64,000 nt of DNA, taken from positions 390,431 through 454,430 of the forward strand of contig CAJJDN010000074.1 of assembly GCA_905182985.1 (NCBI GenBank). Reading direction: 5' to 3'. The translations under genes were made by a program, and so were the position numbers. Origin of the DNA: Paramecium sonneborni. Lineage: Eukaryota > Ciliophora > Oligohymenophorea > Peniculida > Parameciidae. The notes under the pieces are model-generated. The model had not been told where the DNA came from and ran no database searches. It worked only from the letters and a program-made list of their open reading frames with translations. This document shows positions 24,812 to 35,695 of the stretch, one piece after another; the first letter of the stretch is position 1; each line of letters opens with the position of its first letter.

Positions 24812-25813
24812 ATGTTGTGGAGCTTCTTTCTTCTTTGCCTCTCGTTATTTTTGATTGGATTAAAGGCCAGAATTTATTTTAGAGGATAAAAATGTGAAAC
24901 ACTTAGGGATATATCTAATTTAACTATTCTCATAACTGGAGGTAGTAAAGGACTAGGATAAGAGACAATCAAACTACTAGCAAAATTTAAATGTAGGATA
25001 ATATTTGGTTGTAGAAGTAAACCAACTGAATTCTTAGAAAAATTACTGAAAACTTATCCTTTAACAAAAATTGAATATATTCCATTAGATCTTTAAAGTT
25101 GGAGTTCGATTAAACAATTTGCTAATAGAGTGAATAAAGAAGTAGATAGAATTGATATTTTAATAAATAATGCAGGAATAATGGGAACCTTGACAAGATA
25201 GTTTACCGAATATGGTATAGAATCTTAATTTGGAACTAACTATTTAGGTCCCTTTTTCTTAAATCAATTATTAGTAAGAAATTCAATAAGAATAATTTAG
25301 CTTGATCTTATAAGAAAATCAAATTGTCCAAGAATAATAAATGTCTCCTCAATAGCACATGTGTTTTAAGCTCTTGATTTTGATGATCTGAATTGTGAAA
25401 AATGGGCTAACAGTGTATTTTGGAGCAGAATATATACTTATAGAGCTTATGGAAATACAAAATTTGCATAAATTCTAAATGGATAAGAATTTTATAATAG
25501 AACTGGTGTAAAAGCATGTTCTTTGCATCCAGGTGTTGTAAGAACTGAAGTATTGCAACATTAATTGTCAGCCTGGTGGTTCAATTTGATTATGTTAATA
25601 GCTTGGCCAATCTATAGTTTTTTCACAAAAGACTGTTATTATGGATGCCAAACAATTTTATATTGTATTATGTTAAAAGATGAAGAATTGATAAATGGTG
25701 GATTCTACAAAGATTGCAGACTATCAAAAGCAAGATACACAAGCAAAGACAAAGCTTCAAAGTTGTGGGATATAAGTTTGTAGTTAATATCAAAGATTGA
25801 AAGTTCAATTTGA
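24812..25813 (+). CDS. Membrane-anchored short-chain dehydrogenase/reductase
   Basis: NAD(P)-dependent oxidoreductase of 324 residues. A 27-nt in-phase intron is likely at 25274-25300. An N-terminal hydrophobic helix (MLWSFFLLCLSLFLIGLKAR) anchors it, probably in the endoplasmic reticulum. The Rossmann motif is TGGSKGLG, followed by ILINNAGIMG. The catalytic serine lies in INVSSIAH and the active-site pair in AYGNTKFAQ (YxxxK). This arrangement matches the retinol dehydrogenase / protochlorophyllide-reductase-like classical SDRs. The substrate cannot be told. A second hydrophobic stretch near the C terminus (WWFNLIMLIAWPIYSFF) may also touch the membrane. Confidence 0.9.
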
Positions 25814-25848
25814 TAAATATTAATATTATATTATATAAATATATAATA

Positions 25849-26614
25849 ATGCAAGAGCCTCAACAAAAAACTATCAGGATAGGATAGAAAATTAATATAT
25901 AATAACAATATTTCCACCTCCTTATGATAAAAATATAGAATAGAATTGTAAAAATATAAGATGTTATATTCAATCAAAAGATAAACAAAGATTAATACTC
26001 TTATAAGAAGGGGATTTTATAGATGGATTCAAAAATTATTTCTGAAGACTGTATTCACTTAATGGTTCTAATTATTATGCTTATTGGGGAAACTAAATCT
26101 GTTGGAATATATTGCTAAAAAGTCACAAAAAAGGAGTATTCTAAATATACTTATAGACCAAAGTATCAATTTCTTCAAGATTATTTGGGAAATAGACTGA
26201 ATGAATATAAAATTATTCAATATAAGTCAATAGCTCTACTCTAGGCTATAAATATCTTACTGATATAAAAGACTGGATTGCATGTAAATTATTAATCATA
26301 GGGAATCTCAAAAGTTGGATATTTGTTTATCTTAAAATAATAGCTTGAATCTAAATTCAATAATTGAAGAAAAAAAAATTAAATTTTGAAAGGGGGGGGG
26401 GGGAACTATATCATAGAATTATTAAATGATTAGAGTTTAATAGAAATGCAGGAAGTTAAAAATTAAGATTTAGTGTACAAGAGAATAATTATCAAGACTT
26501 TGAATAATGTATTATATTAAAGCCAAAATTTAGAAGTCTACTTTTTAAAAAGTGATTGTTTATAAATATTATATGTAAAAATTAAAATTCAAATAAATTT
26601 TAAAGAAATTTTTT
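25849..26614 (+). pseudogene. Broken reading frame, probable pseudogene
   Basis: Coding-like sequence without an intact frame. After MQEPQQK the best composition moves to another frame (FPPPYDKNIEQ, RLILLQEGDFIDGF), with no GT between to allow an intron. That frame is then cut by TGA codons three times in about 500 bases, yet reads coding-like after each (RLYSLNGSNYYAYWGNQICW; NSSTLGYKYLTDIKDWIACK). Past a run of twelve G another frame looks real (LLNDQSLIEMQEVKNQDLVY). I do not recognise the family. A decayed gene copy is the simplest reading. Assembly error or retained germline sequence is possible. Confidence 0.45.
26392..26403. repeat. G12 homopolymer
   Basis: Twelve consecutive G on the + strand, very unusual in DNA this AT-rich. 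It lies inside the broken frame. It does not match the G4T2/G3T3 telomere pattern of Paramecium. Confidence 0.95.
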
Positions 26615-26669
26615 AGCGGTAATTCGAAAATTAATTTAAATTTCGAAATTTGACATCAAAACCTTTGAA

Positions 26670-27926
26670 ATGAATCTATTTCCTTCAAGGAATCTTTTTT
26701 CCAATCCAAGTTCACCTTAAACTTCTGAACCAAATCCATGTAAGAAGTTATTTGTTGATCCTCCATTTACTCCTGAATTTGGTAATCAATTTAAACAACC
26801 AATAAAACTCTAAGTAACAGAAGGGATTGGCATAAACTAAAAAAATTAATTAGCATTGAAAATAAAATAATCAAAAGGATAATAAAATTAATAAAATAAA
26901 ACAAATTCACCAAGCACTCCAAAAGGAAATGTGAAAACTTTATAATAATCGACTGGAGAGAAAAATAAACAAAACTAACTGAATAAAATAAATAAAAGGA
27001 AAGTAATAAGAAATTTGAATAAATAATTTGAAGGAGAAGATGGAGTTCAAAAAAGCAGATATTAAGAAGAATATATACAAGTGGATATTTTAGGAAGTGG
27101 TTATTTTGGATAAGTGTATAAATGTAAAAATAGATTTACAAATTAAATTTGTGTTATAAAATGCACAAAAATAAAATAAAATAAATTGAATATGGATATG
27201 GTGAATGAATCTTAAGCTTTAGCATATTTAAATGCAAAAGGAGCATGTAAAAATTTAGTTAGATATTTTACATCTTGGCAAGAAGGGAATATGTTATATT
27301 TATTAATGGAATATTGTGATTATAGTGTTAGTTCAAGATAGGATTATGAAGAATTTGAAATAAAAAAGATACTTAAAGATATAACAAATGGATTGATATT
27401 TTTACATGAATAATAAATATCACATTTAGATATAAAACCAGAGAATATACTTTATAGTAAGAAAGATGGTTAATACAAATTAGCTGATTTAGGTTTATCA
27501 AAGAAAATACAAAAACGTCAAGAAGACGTGAGTGTAGGAGATTTCAGATATATAGCAAAAGAATTACTAAATCAAACAGAAAAATTAGATCTATGTAAAA
27601 CAGATATCTTTTCTTTGGGAGCAACTCTTTTTTAATTGATGATAAAATAGTAATTGCCATCAAATGGGGAAGAATGGCATCGTATAAGAGAAGGAACTCA
27701 AATTACTGATTTTCCAGAAAATATGTATTCATTAAGATTGAGAAAGTTAATATGTAGAATGATGGATCCTGATCCTATTTCAAGAATTAGTGCTAAGGAA
27801 ATATTGGAAGATGAATATATTTATGTAAAGAAAGAAAATTATATTAAATGGGAAAAAATACGTGGATTAATACTTAGAAGGCAACTCGATGAATATATAA
27901 TTAAATAAAGAAAGTACAGTATTTGA
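26670..27926 (+). CDS. Wee1/Myt1-like protein kinase
   Basis: Intronless, 418 residues. A 130-residue polar, basic, Q/N-rich N terminus (ending near KQFEGEDGVQKSRYQEEYIQ) precedes the kinase domain. Motifs: glycine loop LGSGYFGQVYKC, lysine in CVIKCTK, catalytic loop HLDIKPENI, metal-binding ADLGLSK, and GDFRYIAKELL in place of the usual APE segment. DLG instead of DFG, together with GDxRYxAxE, is characteristic of the Wee1/Myt1 group, which puts the inhibitory phosphate on CDKs. All catalytic residues appear present. No transmembrane helix follows the domain, so Wee1 is likelier than Myt1. Ciliates have large kinase families, so orthology is inferred. Confidence 0.85.
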
Positions 27927-27989
27927 TGGGATGCCTGATATTTAATATTTTTGTAAAAATTTTGTTTTATAATAAATTTTGTTATTATT

Positions 27990-28652
27990 ATGCAAACTTA
28001 AATCAAATCATAATTATATTAGGAAGAAAACATCCCAATCAAAATTTCATAATAGGAACAAAAAAAATCCTAGCTTCATGATATAGAATTGAATCAACAA
28101 GAAAGGATCTAATAATCATCAATACCAGTTTATGAAAAAACGAGACTTCCTAAGGATTCTAACATATATATGAATAAAAGTAAAATACCTGGATTTTAAG
28201 AAGTGGCAATCAACTGGCCACAAGGAGCCTCTTTTTAATAACAATCTATAGTAGCTCAATAAGTTTATTCTGAAGTGAATTAATAACAATAAATGCCTGC
28301 TTCTTAACTAGTTAATTAATAATTTATGATGCCTTAAAGTAAACCATATTAACCTGGATCTGGAATTCCAACTCATAAAGATTTAACTTAAATTCCAAAA
28401 ACAAGACATTCGGAGTATCTTTAATGTAGATGGTGTAATTAGGAAGTGCATTCTTAAGTTGAGTATAGAATAGGATTGACTTAATTCATACTTTGCCTGA
28501 TTTTGTCACCTGCTTTTTTACTTGGTTTAATATTTGTTTTTTCAGATGTAAATATATATGAGATCATATAGATTTGTAAAGATTGTTATCATTTCTGCAC
28601 TAATTGTTCATGTGAAATGGGAGTAGTAAAATTGATTGATTTTAGTTCTTGA
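27990..28652 (+). CDS. LITAF-domain protein
   Basis: Predicted 212 residues with one 24-nt in-phase intron (28548-28571). The N-terminal two-thirds is polar, rich in P, Q and S. The C terminus has a first CxxC pair in CRWCNQEV, a hydrophobic hairpin (LTQFILCLILSPAFLLGLIF), then CKDCYHFCTNC. Two zinc-binding half-sites flanking a membrane-dipping segment define the LITAF/SIMPLE domain of late endosomal and lysosomal membranes. The proline-rich head resembles the PPxY/PTAP-bearing heads of animal LITAF, although I see no exact PPxY here. The intron is supported by the distance between the two metal sites. Confidence 0.82.
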
Positions 28653-28684
28653 TATTAAATTTATAATATTAATTATATTTTACT

Positions 28685-29749
28685 ATGCTAGCTCCTCAAT
28701 ACATTTTAACAAAATTTTAGGAGTTTTTAGAAACATAGCTTGAAAATAAACCAAACAAAAATGAAGTAATAAAGAAATTAAGAGACTTTAATAGATATTT
28801 TACTGCAAATAATTATAACATAAGCAAAGGGTTTGAATATTTTTAGAACAATTAAAACAATATACAATAATTAACACCTATACCCAAAATAATTATTGAT
28901 AAACTTCAAATACTTGAAACTGTAATGTAACCTACTGGACAAGGTTTATAAGGTATATATTATGCAATTATGATTGGATTATAAAATAAAAAAGGGTAAT
29001 TTATTGCTGATGGAACACCTTATTAACAATTAAATTAATTGATAAAAACTAATTAAATTAATTAGAACCTTGGATTATGGTATTTTACAGAAATAGCAAC
29101 AATTCTATTGAAAAATAGTATAAATATAAATTTGACTAATCATTTGCTTGAGAATGGTATATAAATTAGTGATTAAATTGATGTTAAAAATTTGTCTATT
29201 GGTCAAAGTGCACTTTTAGTTGATAACCTTAAATATGTTATAAATGTTGATATACAATAAATACTTTATTACAAACCAAATAAAACACTACATAGATTAG
29301 TGCTATTAAATTCTAGTCTTCCTAATTGTCTAAAAATAATGATAGAAAATGATTTATATTAAGATGTGTTATTGTTTTCTTTATTTTAAGAGGATTAAAA
29401 TACTCAAAGAAATCAATAATTAATAAATTCTCAAAAATACTCTCAACAATAATATTACTCTCAATAATAATAATATTAGAATACTAAATCAAAGTCTCTT
29501 TAGCAGTAGGTGAAAATACTTTTAGAAGAGATGAATGTTCAGACAGATACTCTTATTGAATAAAATTAATTAAAGATATTGTCTGAGTATAAAGCTTAGT
29601 AATTGATTAAGAAAATGAAGAATTAAATATTGTCAGAGGAGAAGAAAAAATGTTTGAAATGTTAATAAGAGTTTATTAGTGATGTTGGAAGCGTAGCAGG
29701 ATAAATTACAAGTTTTTGTATGAAATGTTTTAAAGAATTTTCAATTTGA
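28685..29749 (+). CDS. Protein with C-terminal paired CxxC, unknown
   Basis: Intronless, 354 residues. Residues 1-240 are mixed and moderately hydrophobic without a known motif. A low-complexity Q/S/Y stretch follows (roughly 240-265), then a coiled-coil-like helix (LLEEMNVQTDTLIEQNQL). The last 30 residues contain CLKCQQEF and, 20 residues on, CMKCFKEF, likely a single zinc site. The organisation suggests an adaptor, but I recognise no family. It ends 114 bp before the start of PNO1, on the same strand. Confidence 0.75.
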
Positions 29750-29863
29750 AATAATATCATAATCATTAATATTAAAAGCATATAAATATTTTATGGTGAT
29801 AATTTTGTAATTTTATTAAATAAATACAATTAACTTATTGTAATTAATTGTGAAATTTAGTGT

Positions 29864-30649
29864 ATGGACATCGATTAAGAAAAAGAATTTAACGAAGAAA
29901 ATAATTAAATAATAGAAGAAGACATCAATTAAATATAGAATGAAGTTCAAGATATCTAATTTTAATAAGCGAATGATAATTAAGAGAATGTAAAAGAAAA
30001 GAAATTAAAATTAGAATAAAAAAGGTGAAATAAGAAGAGTGCCAGTTCCTCCACATAGAGTGACTCCTTTAAAAAACAATTGGGATAAAATACTAACAAC
30101 AATAGTGGTATTTATATAAAAATGAAACAAAAAAGGAAAATATGAAGTTGTAAATAAGAATGAATACAAAAAAGAAATGTGTGGAAATAAAAACATCTTA
30201 ATTTACAGAGGATAAGACTTCATTATAAAGAGGAGTAGATTTTTTAAAAGCATTTATGATGGGTATGAAATACTGATTGAAAGTATTTAGGATTTGATAT
30301 TGATGATTCAGTAGCTTTATTAAGATTAGATGATTTATATGTGGAATCATTTGAAGTAAAAGATGGTACAATAAATATAATAAAATAAAAAGTTAAAACC
30401 TTACATGGTGATCATTTATCAAGATGTATTGGCCGTATTTCTGGTGAAAAAGGAAAAACAAAATTTGCAATAGAAAATGCAACAAGAACAAGAATAGTTC
30501 TTGCAGATTAAAGAATACATATTTTAGGAAGTTATTCAAATATAAAGGCTGCCAGAGATGCAATATGTGCTTTAATTTTAGGTAGTCCTCCAGGAAAGGT
30601 TTATTCATAATTGAAGTCTCTTTGTAGAAAGTATGTAGAGAAAAGTTGA
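29864..30649 (+). CDS. PNO1: PNO1 / Dim2 ribosome assembly KH protein
   Basis: Nuclear and cytoplasmic assembly factor of the 40S subunit that binds the 3' end of 18S rRNA. Five exons; introns 29990-30014, 30108-30135, 30263-30290 and 30366-30392 leave 225 residues. An acidic N terminus precedes RRVPVPPHRVTPLKNNW. The first, degenerate KH region has MKLQIRMNTKKKCVEIKTS. The second has VKTLHGDHLSRCIGRISGEK, KTKFAIENATRTRIVLADQR and HILGSYSNIKAARDAICALI, then LGSPPGKVYSQLKSLCRK. All are close to the family consensus, which fixes the introns well. The gene runs tail-to-tail with the next one, the stops 10 bp apart. Confidence 0.96.
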
Positions 30650-30659
30650 AATAATATTA

Positions 30660-33577
30660 TCATTATTGTTATTTATACATTTTGTCACAAATGGAAGAAT
30701 CTGGCATAGTATTTGTTTAGACAGTATGTCTTTACCAAAACTTTGATTCATCTTTCTTTTCCCAAAAGTGATTAATAGGTGTACTAGATTCAGGTCCTAT
30801 TCTACCATTCATACAGAAGGATAACCAAATAAGTAAATCAGGAGTAGTATCAATTTCAGTTTATAGATTATGTGGCATTTCATAAATTTATGGATAAGGA
30901 TACTTTTTAGAATAAATTGAAATTTTTGGTTAAGATTTTGAAAACTCTGCAATTTCTTATTGTAATTCTGCTTATAATTTAGCTACTAATGATAATCCTT
31001 TGTTATTAACAACTTCAATTATATCAGAATTAATTGGAATATGACGAACAAAGAAGATGTAATTAAATTTGACAATCTTTTCTATAGTAATGACTCTTGA
31101 TATTTAATTTTTACTTTTTGGATGAGAAGTAAATTTCATAAAAGAACATTCTGAAAAGAAGAAACCAATACTACATTATTAATTCTTATTTAGGAGAATA
31201 TTGGAAGCTAATTCTAGATTTAGTTTTGGATTTTAATGCCACAGTATAATCTTCATTTCTTATTAATCAGTAATCGATTTCGCAAGTGGAATTCGGAATA
31301 CATTTTATTTGAATGGCTTTAAGTGATCAGACTATATATATATTTATTGAGAGTACAATTAAACAGTTAAACATATATCCATCTTATTTAACTAAGAAAT
31401 TAAAGATTTATCTTTTATCTTTCATCTAAACATTATATATGCTAATCATTCCTGTAGAATTAGTTTATGCTATTCTTATAGGATAATAAACATTATGATT
31501 TAATTCTTAACATTTATTAATATCTTGATACATTGTTACAGTAGCTCCAATAATAGGTTCAAATGTTTCAGCATCTGTTACTATAAGTGTGACTGTTGTG
31601 TATTAACCTAAGATTTCATCTTCACCGGTCTCATCAATATTTTTATGACTCTTTTTATTATGAGATGGTGGAGATAATTTTATTGTTCTAATTTAATCAA
31701 AATCTTTTTCTTAATACTCAATTACTTATTCAAAAAGTATTTCTTTTTCTTTCGTTTAAAATTTAACAATAGCTTCTTTATCTTATCCATGACAAACATA
31801 CACTTTTGAATTTAATAAATGATTTATAGGTCCTTCCAAACCTTCAAAACATAATTTACCTGTAGTCTCTTCTCCATGTAATCCTTATTATAATATATAT
31901 GGATCATAAGCATGACTACCAAATATTGCTATTTCTTTATCTTAAAAAGTAGGAAGCAATTAAAATATTCCATTTTATACTTCTAAACAAGCATGAAATC
32001 CCATTCTAGAACATTTAGCTTAACCTGCACATGCATTATGATCAAAATGAACTTTAAATGATTTATTATGTTAATCTCTCACTTCTTAACATTATGAAAT
32101 AGATGATAATGTTGTTAATTCAGGAAAATATTTAGGTTCTAAATTGATTTAATCTTTAAAATTAAAATCTGGCATTTTTATTGGTACTTTTTAATTGTAT
32201 TTAATAGATAAATAAATACCAAGTATTATTGAAAATAATGCTAAAACAATCTACACTATATATTAAGTTTAAGAATAAACAGATGGTCCAGCTTTTATTA
32301 CATTCGGTTCTTATAATGCTATATCAAAACAATGACCAGCTGCAATAAATCCTAAAAATGCTGTCAAAATAGAATAGAAAAAATATTGTTTATAAAATAA
32401 AGTTCTTTCTTCACTAACTAAATAACAACAAGATAAATTCATGCAAGCTAATTAATTTCGTTTTTCTGAATTCTATTTATCAACTTCATATTCCCATACT
32501 ATTCCTACTTCCTCTTATGAACAATACATATCGAAATAATTACTACCTTAAATATTTACTGTCTTATATTTAGCTGGACATCCTATAGAATCTATATATG
32601 ACTATGAGAATGTTTATATTGTTGATTTACAATCCTTTTTTAATTCTTAAATAGATTGACTTGAAGCATATAAAAAATTTAATGAATTTGAAATCAAAAA
32701 TACACTAGCAACCATTATCAAAAGAAAAGGTAAAAAATAGAATTTCACTTTAGGAAATACTTCTTGTTAGATTGATCTTTATTCAAACAAAGTAAACAAA
32801 GAAAATATCAAACCAATTAAACAAGTCCAAAATATTGAAGTATGTGCTCCTTTTGCTTTTTCCATACTTTCCTTATCTACTAAACCACCTAATTTTGATG
32901 GTAAATAATTTGTATCTCCTATTGTAATACAACACATAAAGATAAATCTTTCATTTATTATATAATCTTACATTGTTAAAAACCAACCTAATAAAGAAGG
33001 CAAATGCATTGGCTGAAATTCTAGATGGTATGAAACTTTTGCATAATATGCTAAAAGCACTAAATCCACTATAATTAGTATCAACTAAGATAACACTATT
33101 ATGAAAGCTTCTTTTTAAGCTGTATTTACTTGTACTCCTTCAGCAGCCATTAAAGCCCATGAATATCCTTCATTCTCAAGAATACCAAAAAAACAACTAG
33201 CATATAATGCTATTAACATAAAACTTATAACGTAAATTAAACCCTCTATGTGCCAAGCTTATAATGGCATTTACTCATCTTTTTTATCCTATGATTTTAA
33301 ATTTTATGAATTACTTTCTTATAAAAATTATATCCCTGATGACTCCAATACAAAACCACTAAACTCACCAAAAGTAAAAATATACTCGTGATTCCCAATA
33401 TCATTTATGGTTTATTCAACGAAAAAAGTGTAAATGGAATTATTATTTGCCATATAGAAACTAATGTAGCACCTGCAGAAGCCCAAGATAACATATCAAA
33501 ATGATAAATCTAATTATTTCATATCTCAATTCACTTACTTTCTCTTATTTAGAGAGTTAAATCCCTTTTTAAATCAT
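30660..33577 (-). CDS. Large polytopic membrane protein
   Basis: Predicted about 948 residues. A first exon MIQKGIQLSKQEK joins by a 29-nt intron (+ strand 33510-33538) to YHFDMLSWASAGATLVSIWQ. A 17-nt intron at 33258-33274 and a 25-nt one near 31323-31347 are needed. The N-terminal half has about eight hydrophobic helices. A soluble region follows with several cysteines (HNACAGQAKCSRMGFHACLE) and a segment TLIVTDAETFEPIIGATVTM that resembles carboxypeptidase-regulatory-like beta domains. The tail is polar. Overall organisation recalls eukaryotic receptor-like or GOST-type proteins, but I cannot name a family. A surface or endomembrane receptor role is a guess. Confidence 0.75.
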
Positions 33578-33799
33578 AGGAATATCTTCTTATTGTTTTG
33601 ATAAATTCATTAATTCAAATAATATAAAGTTTATTTTTTAACAATCTCCTTCTTTATTTTAACTTATTAATATAACAAATAATTAAGATTGTATAAGTAT
33701 TTATAATCTTCTTATCAATCAAACTTTTCATAATCCCAAATGAAATAAATATTTATATACACATAATTTTAATAAATTTCTTATTAACAGTTAAATTTT

Positions 33800-35350
33800 A
33801 TGATTAGATTTGGAAAATCACCTCAACACATTTAAAAGAATCTCAAAAAACCAGATAATTTGGAAATTCTTACTCTGTTAGATAATTGCACTTGTATATA
33901 TTATTACTCAATTTAGTAATCTTTAAAGATGATAGAATAACTTTAAGGAATATGGTGAAAGAAGGCAATCAAGATGTGATAGCGATACTGAATCATTATA
34001 AAAAAGGCAATAATTATAAAGAATTATCAACTGATCTGAGAAAATATCTTAGAAAAAAAGGAGATAAAGAAAATGAAAAAGTTCTCACTTGTTAATCTCC
34101 AAAATCAAATTAAATTTAAAAAGGTTAACAACTTCAAATTTAGACTTTATAAAATAGTCAAAAGAAATCTTGTCCAGATTTATGGAAACCTACTGAGTAA
34201 CTATCCCCAAAAACAATCAATTTAGGAAAAACTAATTAATTTATCAATGATGCTCAATTTTCAGAAATTGTACTCTCGGATAGAAACCAAAACGAATAAA
34301 AAGATCTCTATTAAACTAATGTCTCTTAATAATATGCATTTAATCAACCAACTCATAATTAATTAGATAATTCTTAAACTATCTAATAGAGCAGTTAATT
34401 ATAAAATAGTTAATAACATTTAATATAAGAATAGGATATTGATATCAATGAAGAAGATGATATCTAATCTGAATCATCAAATGAAAGTATTTTAAATCAA
34501 ATTTCTCAACCTCAACCTTTAATCTAAGTCGTAACTCCAAAGAATGAAATCAAACCTTCTTAATTATTTTAAAGTGGACATTCTACTTATTTATAAATAA
34601 ATACTGCTTAATCTTATCTTTAACCTATATTAGCAATCTAAGAAAAACAATTAAACTCAAATAAATTGTAAGAAACAGAAAATAAAATATTAGTAAATGA
34701 TTCTCAAAAATACTACAGTTTTTTCAATTATCAAGATTATTAAAAAGTAGCATTACCATAGTATAAACATTTATTCACTCATTGGCCTTCATTATTACAT
34801 AAATTAGATCGACCTGAATTCGTTTAAAATTTTAGAGTAGTCCCTTATATTAATGCTACTCCTGAACATATATTTACTATTCTGTTTCCTAATTCTGGAA
34901 GAGTTAAAATTAGTTATTTTGCATTTGAGAATTAATTAAAACAAAATTTACTATAAATAGATAGAGATTCTCTATTTAAAGAATTAGATAAAGATTAAGA
35001 TGATTGGATAAATTATAGAGATACTGGTATTATTTTAGAAGGTTTGTGCTTATAAGTAGAACAACCAAAAAATTGTGTAAAAGTAATTTTTGAAACATTG
35101 AAAGCTTAACCAACAATTCCAAACACTTTAACTTTATCAGATCTTGAACAATTTGAAAAAAAAACAGATTTTTAATTTGCAAGATAGTATAGATATTATT
35201 TAAATTTTAAGATTAATGCAAGAAGTAGATGGTAATCAAAAGGGACATATTACTTATTGGGATTTATATATGCACCGTGACATATATCTTATGGAAAGAT
35301 TATGTTAAATAGTTTCATCAATTACAGGGGCTACCCATACACATTGTTGA
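33800..35350 (+). CDS. Q/N-rich protein with C-terminal EF-hand-like loop
   Basis: Predicted 500 residues with introns 33894-33916 and 35187-35211. The N terminus (KDDRITLRNMVKEGNQDVIA) is helical. A 200-residue Q/N/S-rich low-complexity middle follows, then a folded C-terminal region (for example FTHWPSLLHKLDRPEF; TILFPNSGRVKISYFAFEN). The second intron moves the frame into QEVDGNQKGHITYWDLYMHR, a D-x-N-x-x-G-x-I pattern like an EF-hand loop but with D at the last position. Without that splice the protein would end at TGA 35278. I recognise no family. The EF-hand-like end suggests calcium sensing, unproven. Confidence 0.7.
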
Positions 35351-35383
35351 TTTTAAAATTATTATTAATATTTATAATTTTTT

Positions 35384-35674
35384 ATGGATTATTGGACTGT
35401 GAGTGGTGGAGTAGCTTGTAGAAACGGATGGTCTTGTCGTGCTTGCAAATAAAACATTTATAAAGGAGAAGAAATACTAGTTAGAGAGGGTAGGAAGTTA
35501 AGGTTCCATTTTCATAAGGACTGTTTTCAAGGAAATGGAGATCCAAGAACTTAAAATGAATCAACTTACTTTAATTAATAAAAATATGGTAAAATATCAG
35601 AAAAAGCTCCTGAAGTCAAAGGATATGGTAAATGGAGTGTTGGTAGTTATGGCTATTAACCAAACTTTAAATGA
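35384..35674 (+). CDS. Small zinc-finger protein, PARP-finger-like spacing
   Basis: Intronless, 96 residues. Motifs: SCRACKQNIYKGEEILVREG followed by RFHFHKDCFQ. The pattern C-x2-C ... H-x2-C with a KGE and a basic beta strand between resembles PARP-type and LIM-like zinc sites that bind DNA ends or proteins. The remaining 45 residues are glycine and aromatic rich (GYGKWSVGSYGYQPNFK). No other domain is present, so this is a stand-alone finger. Its stop lies 21 bp from the stop of the convergent neighbour. Function unknown. Confidence 0.75.
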
Positions 35675-35695
35675 TATAATAAGTTTATTAGATAT

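Noticed and set aside
26392..26403. Telomere or chromosome-breakage site
   Set aside because: A pure G run lacks the T residues of Paramecium telomere repeats.
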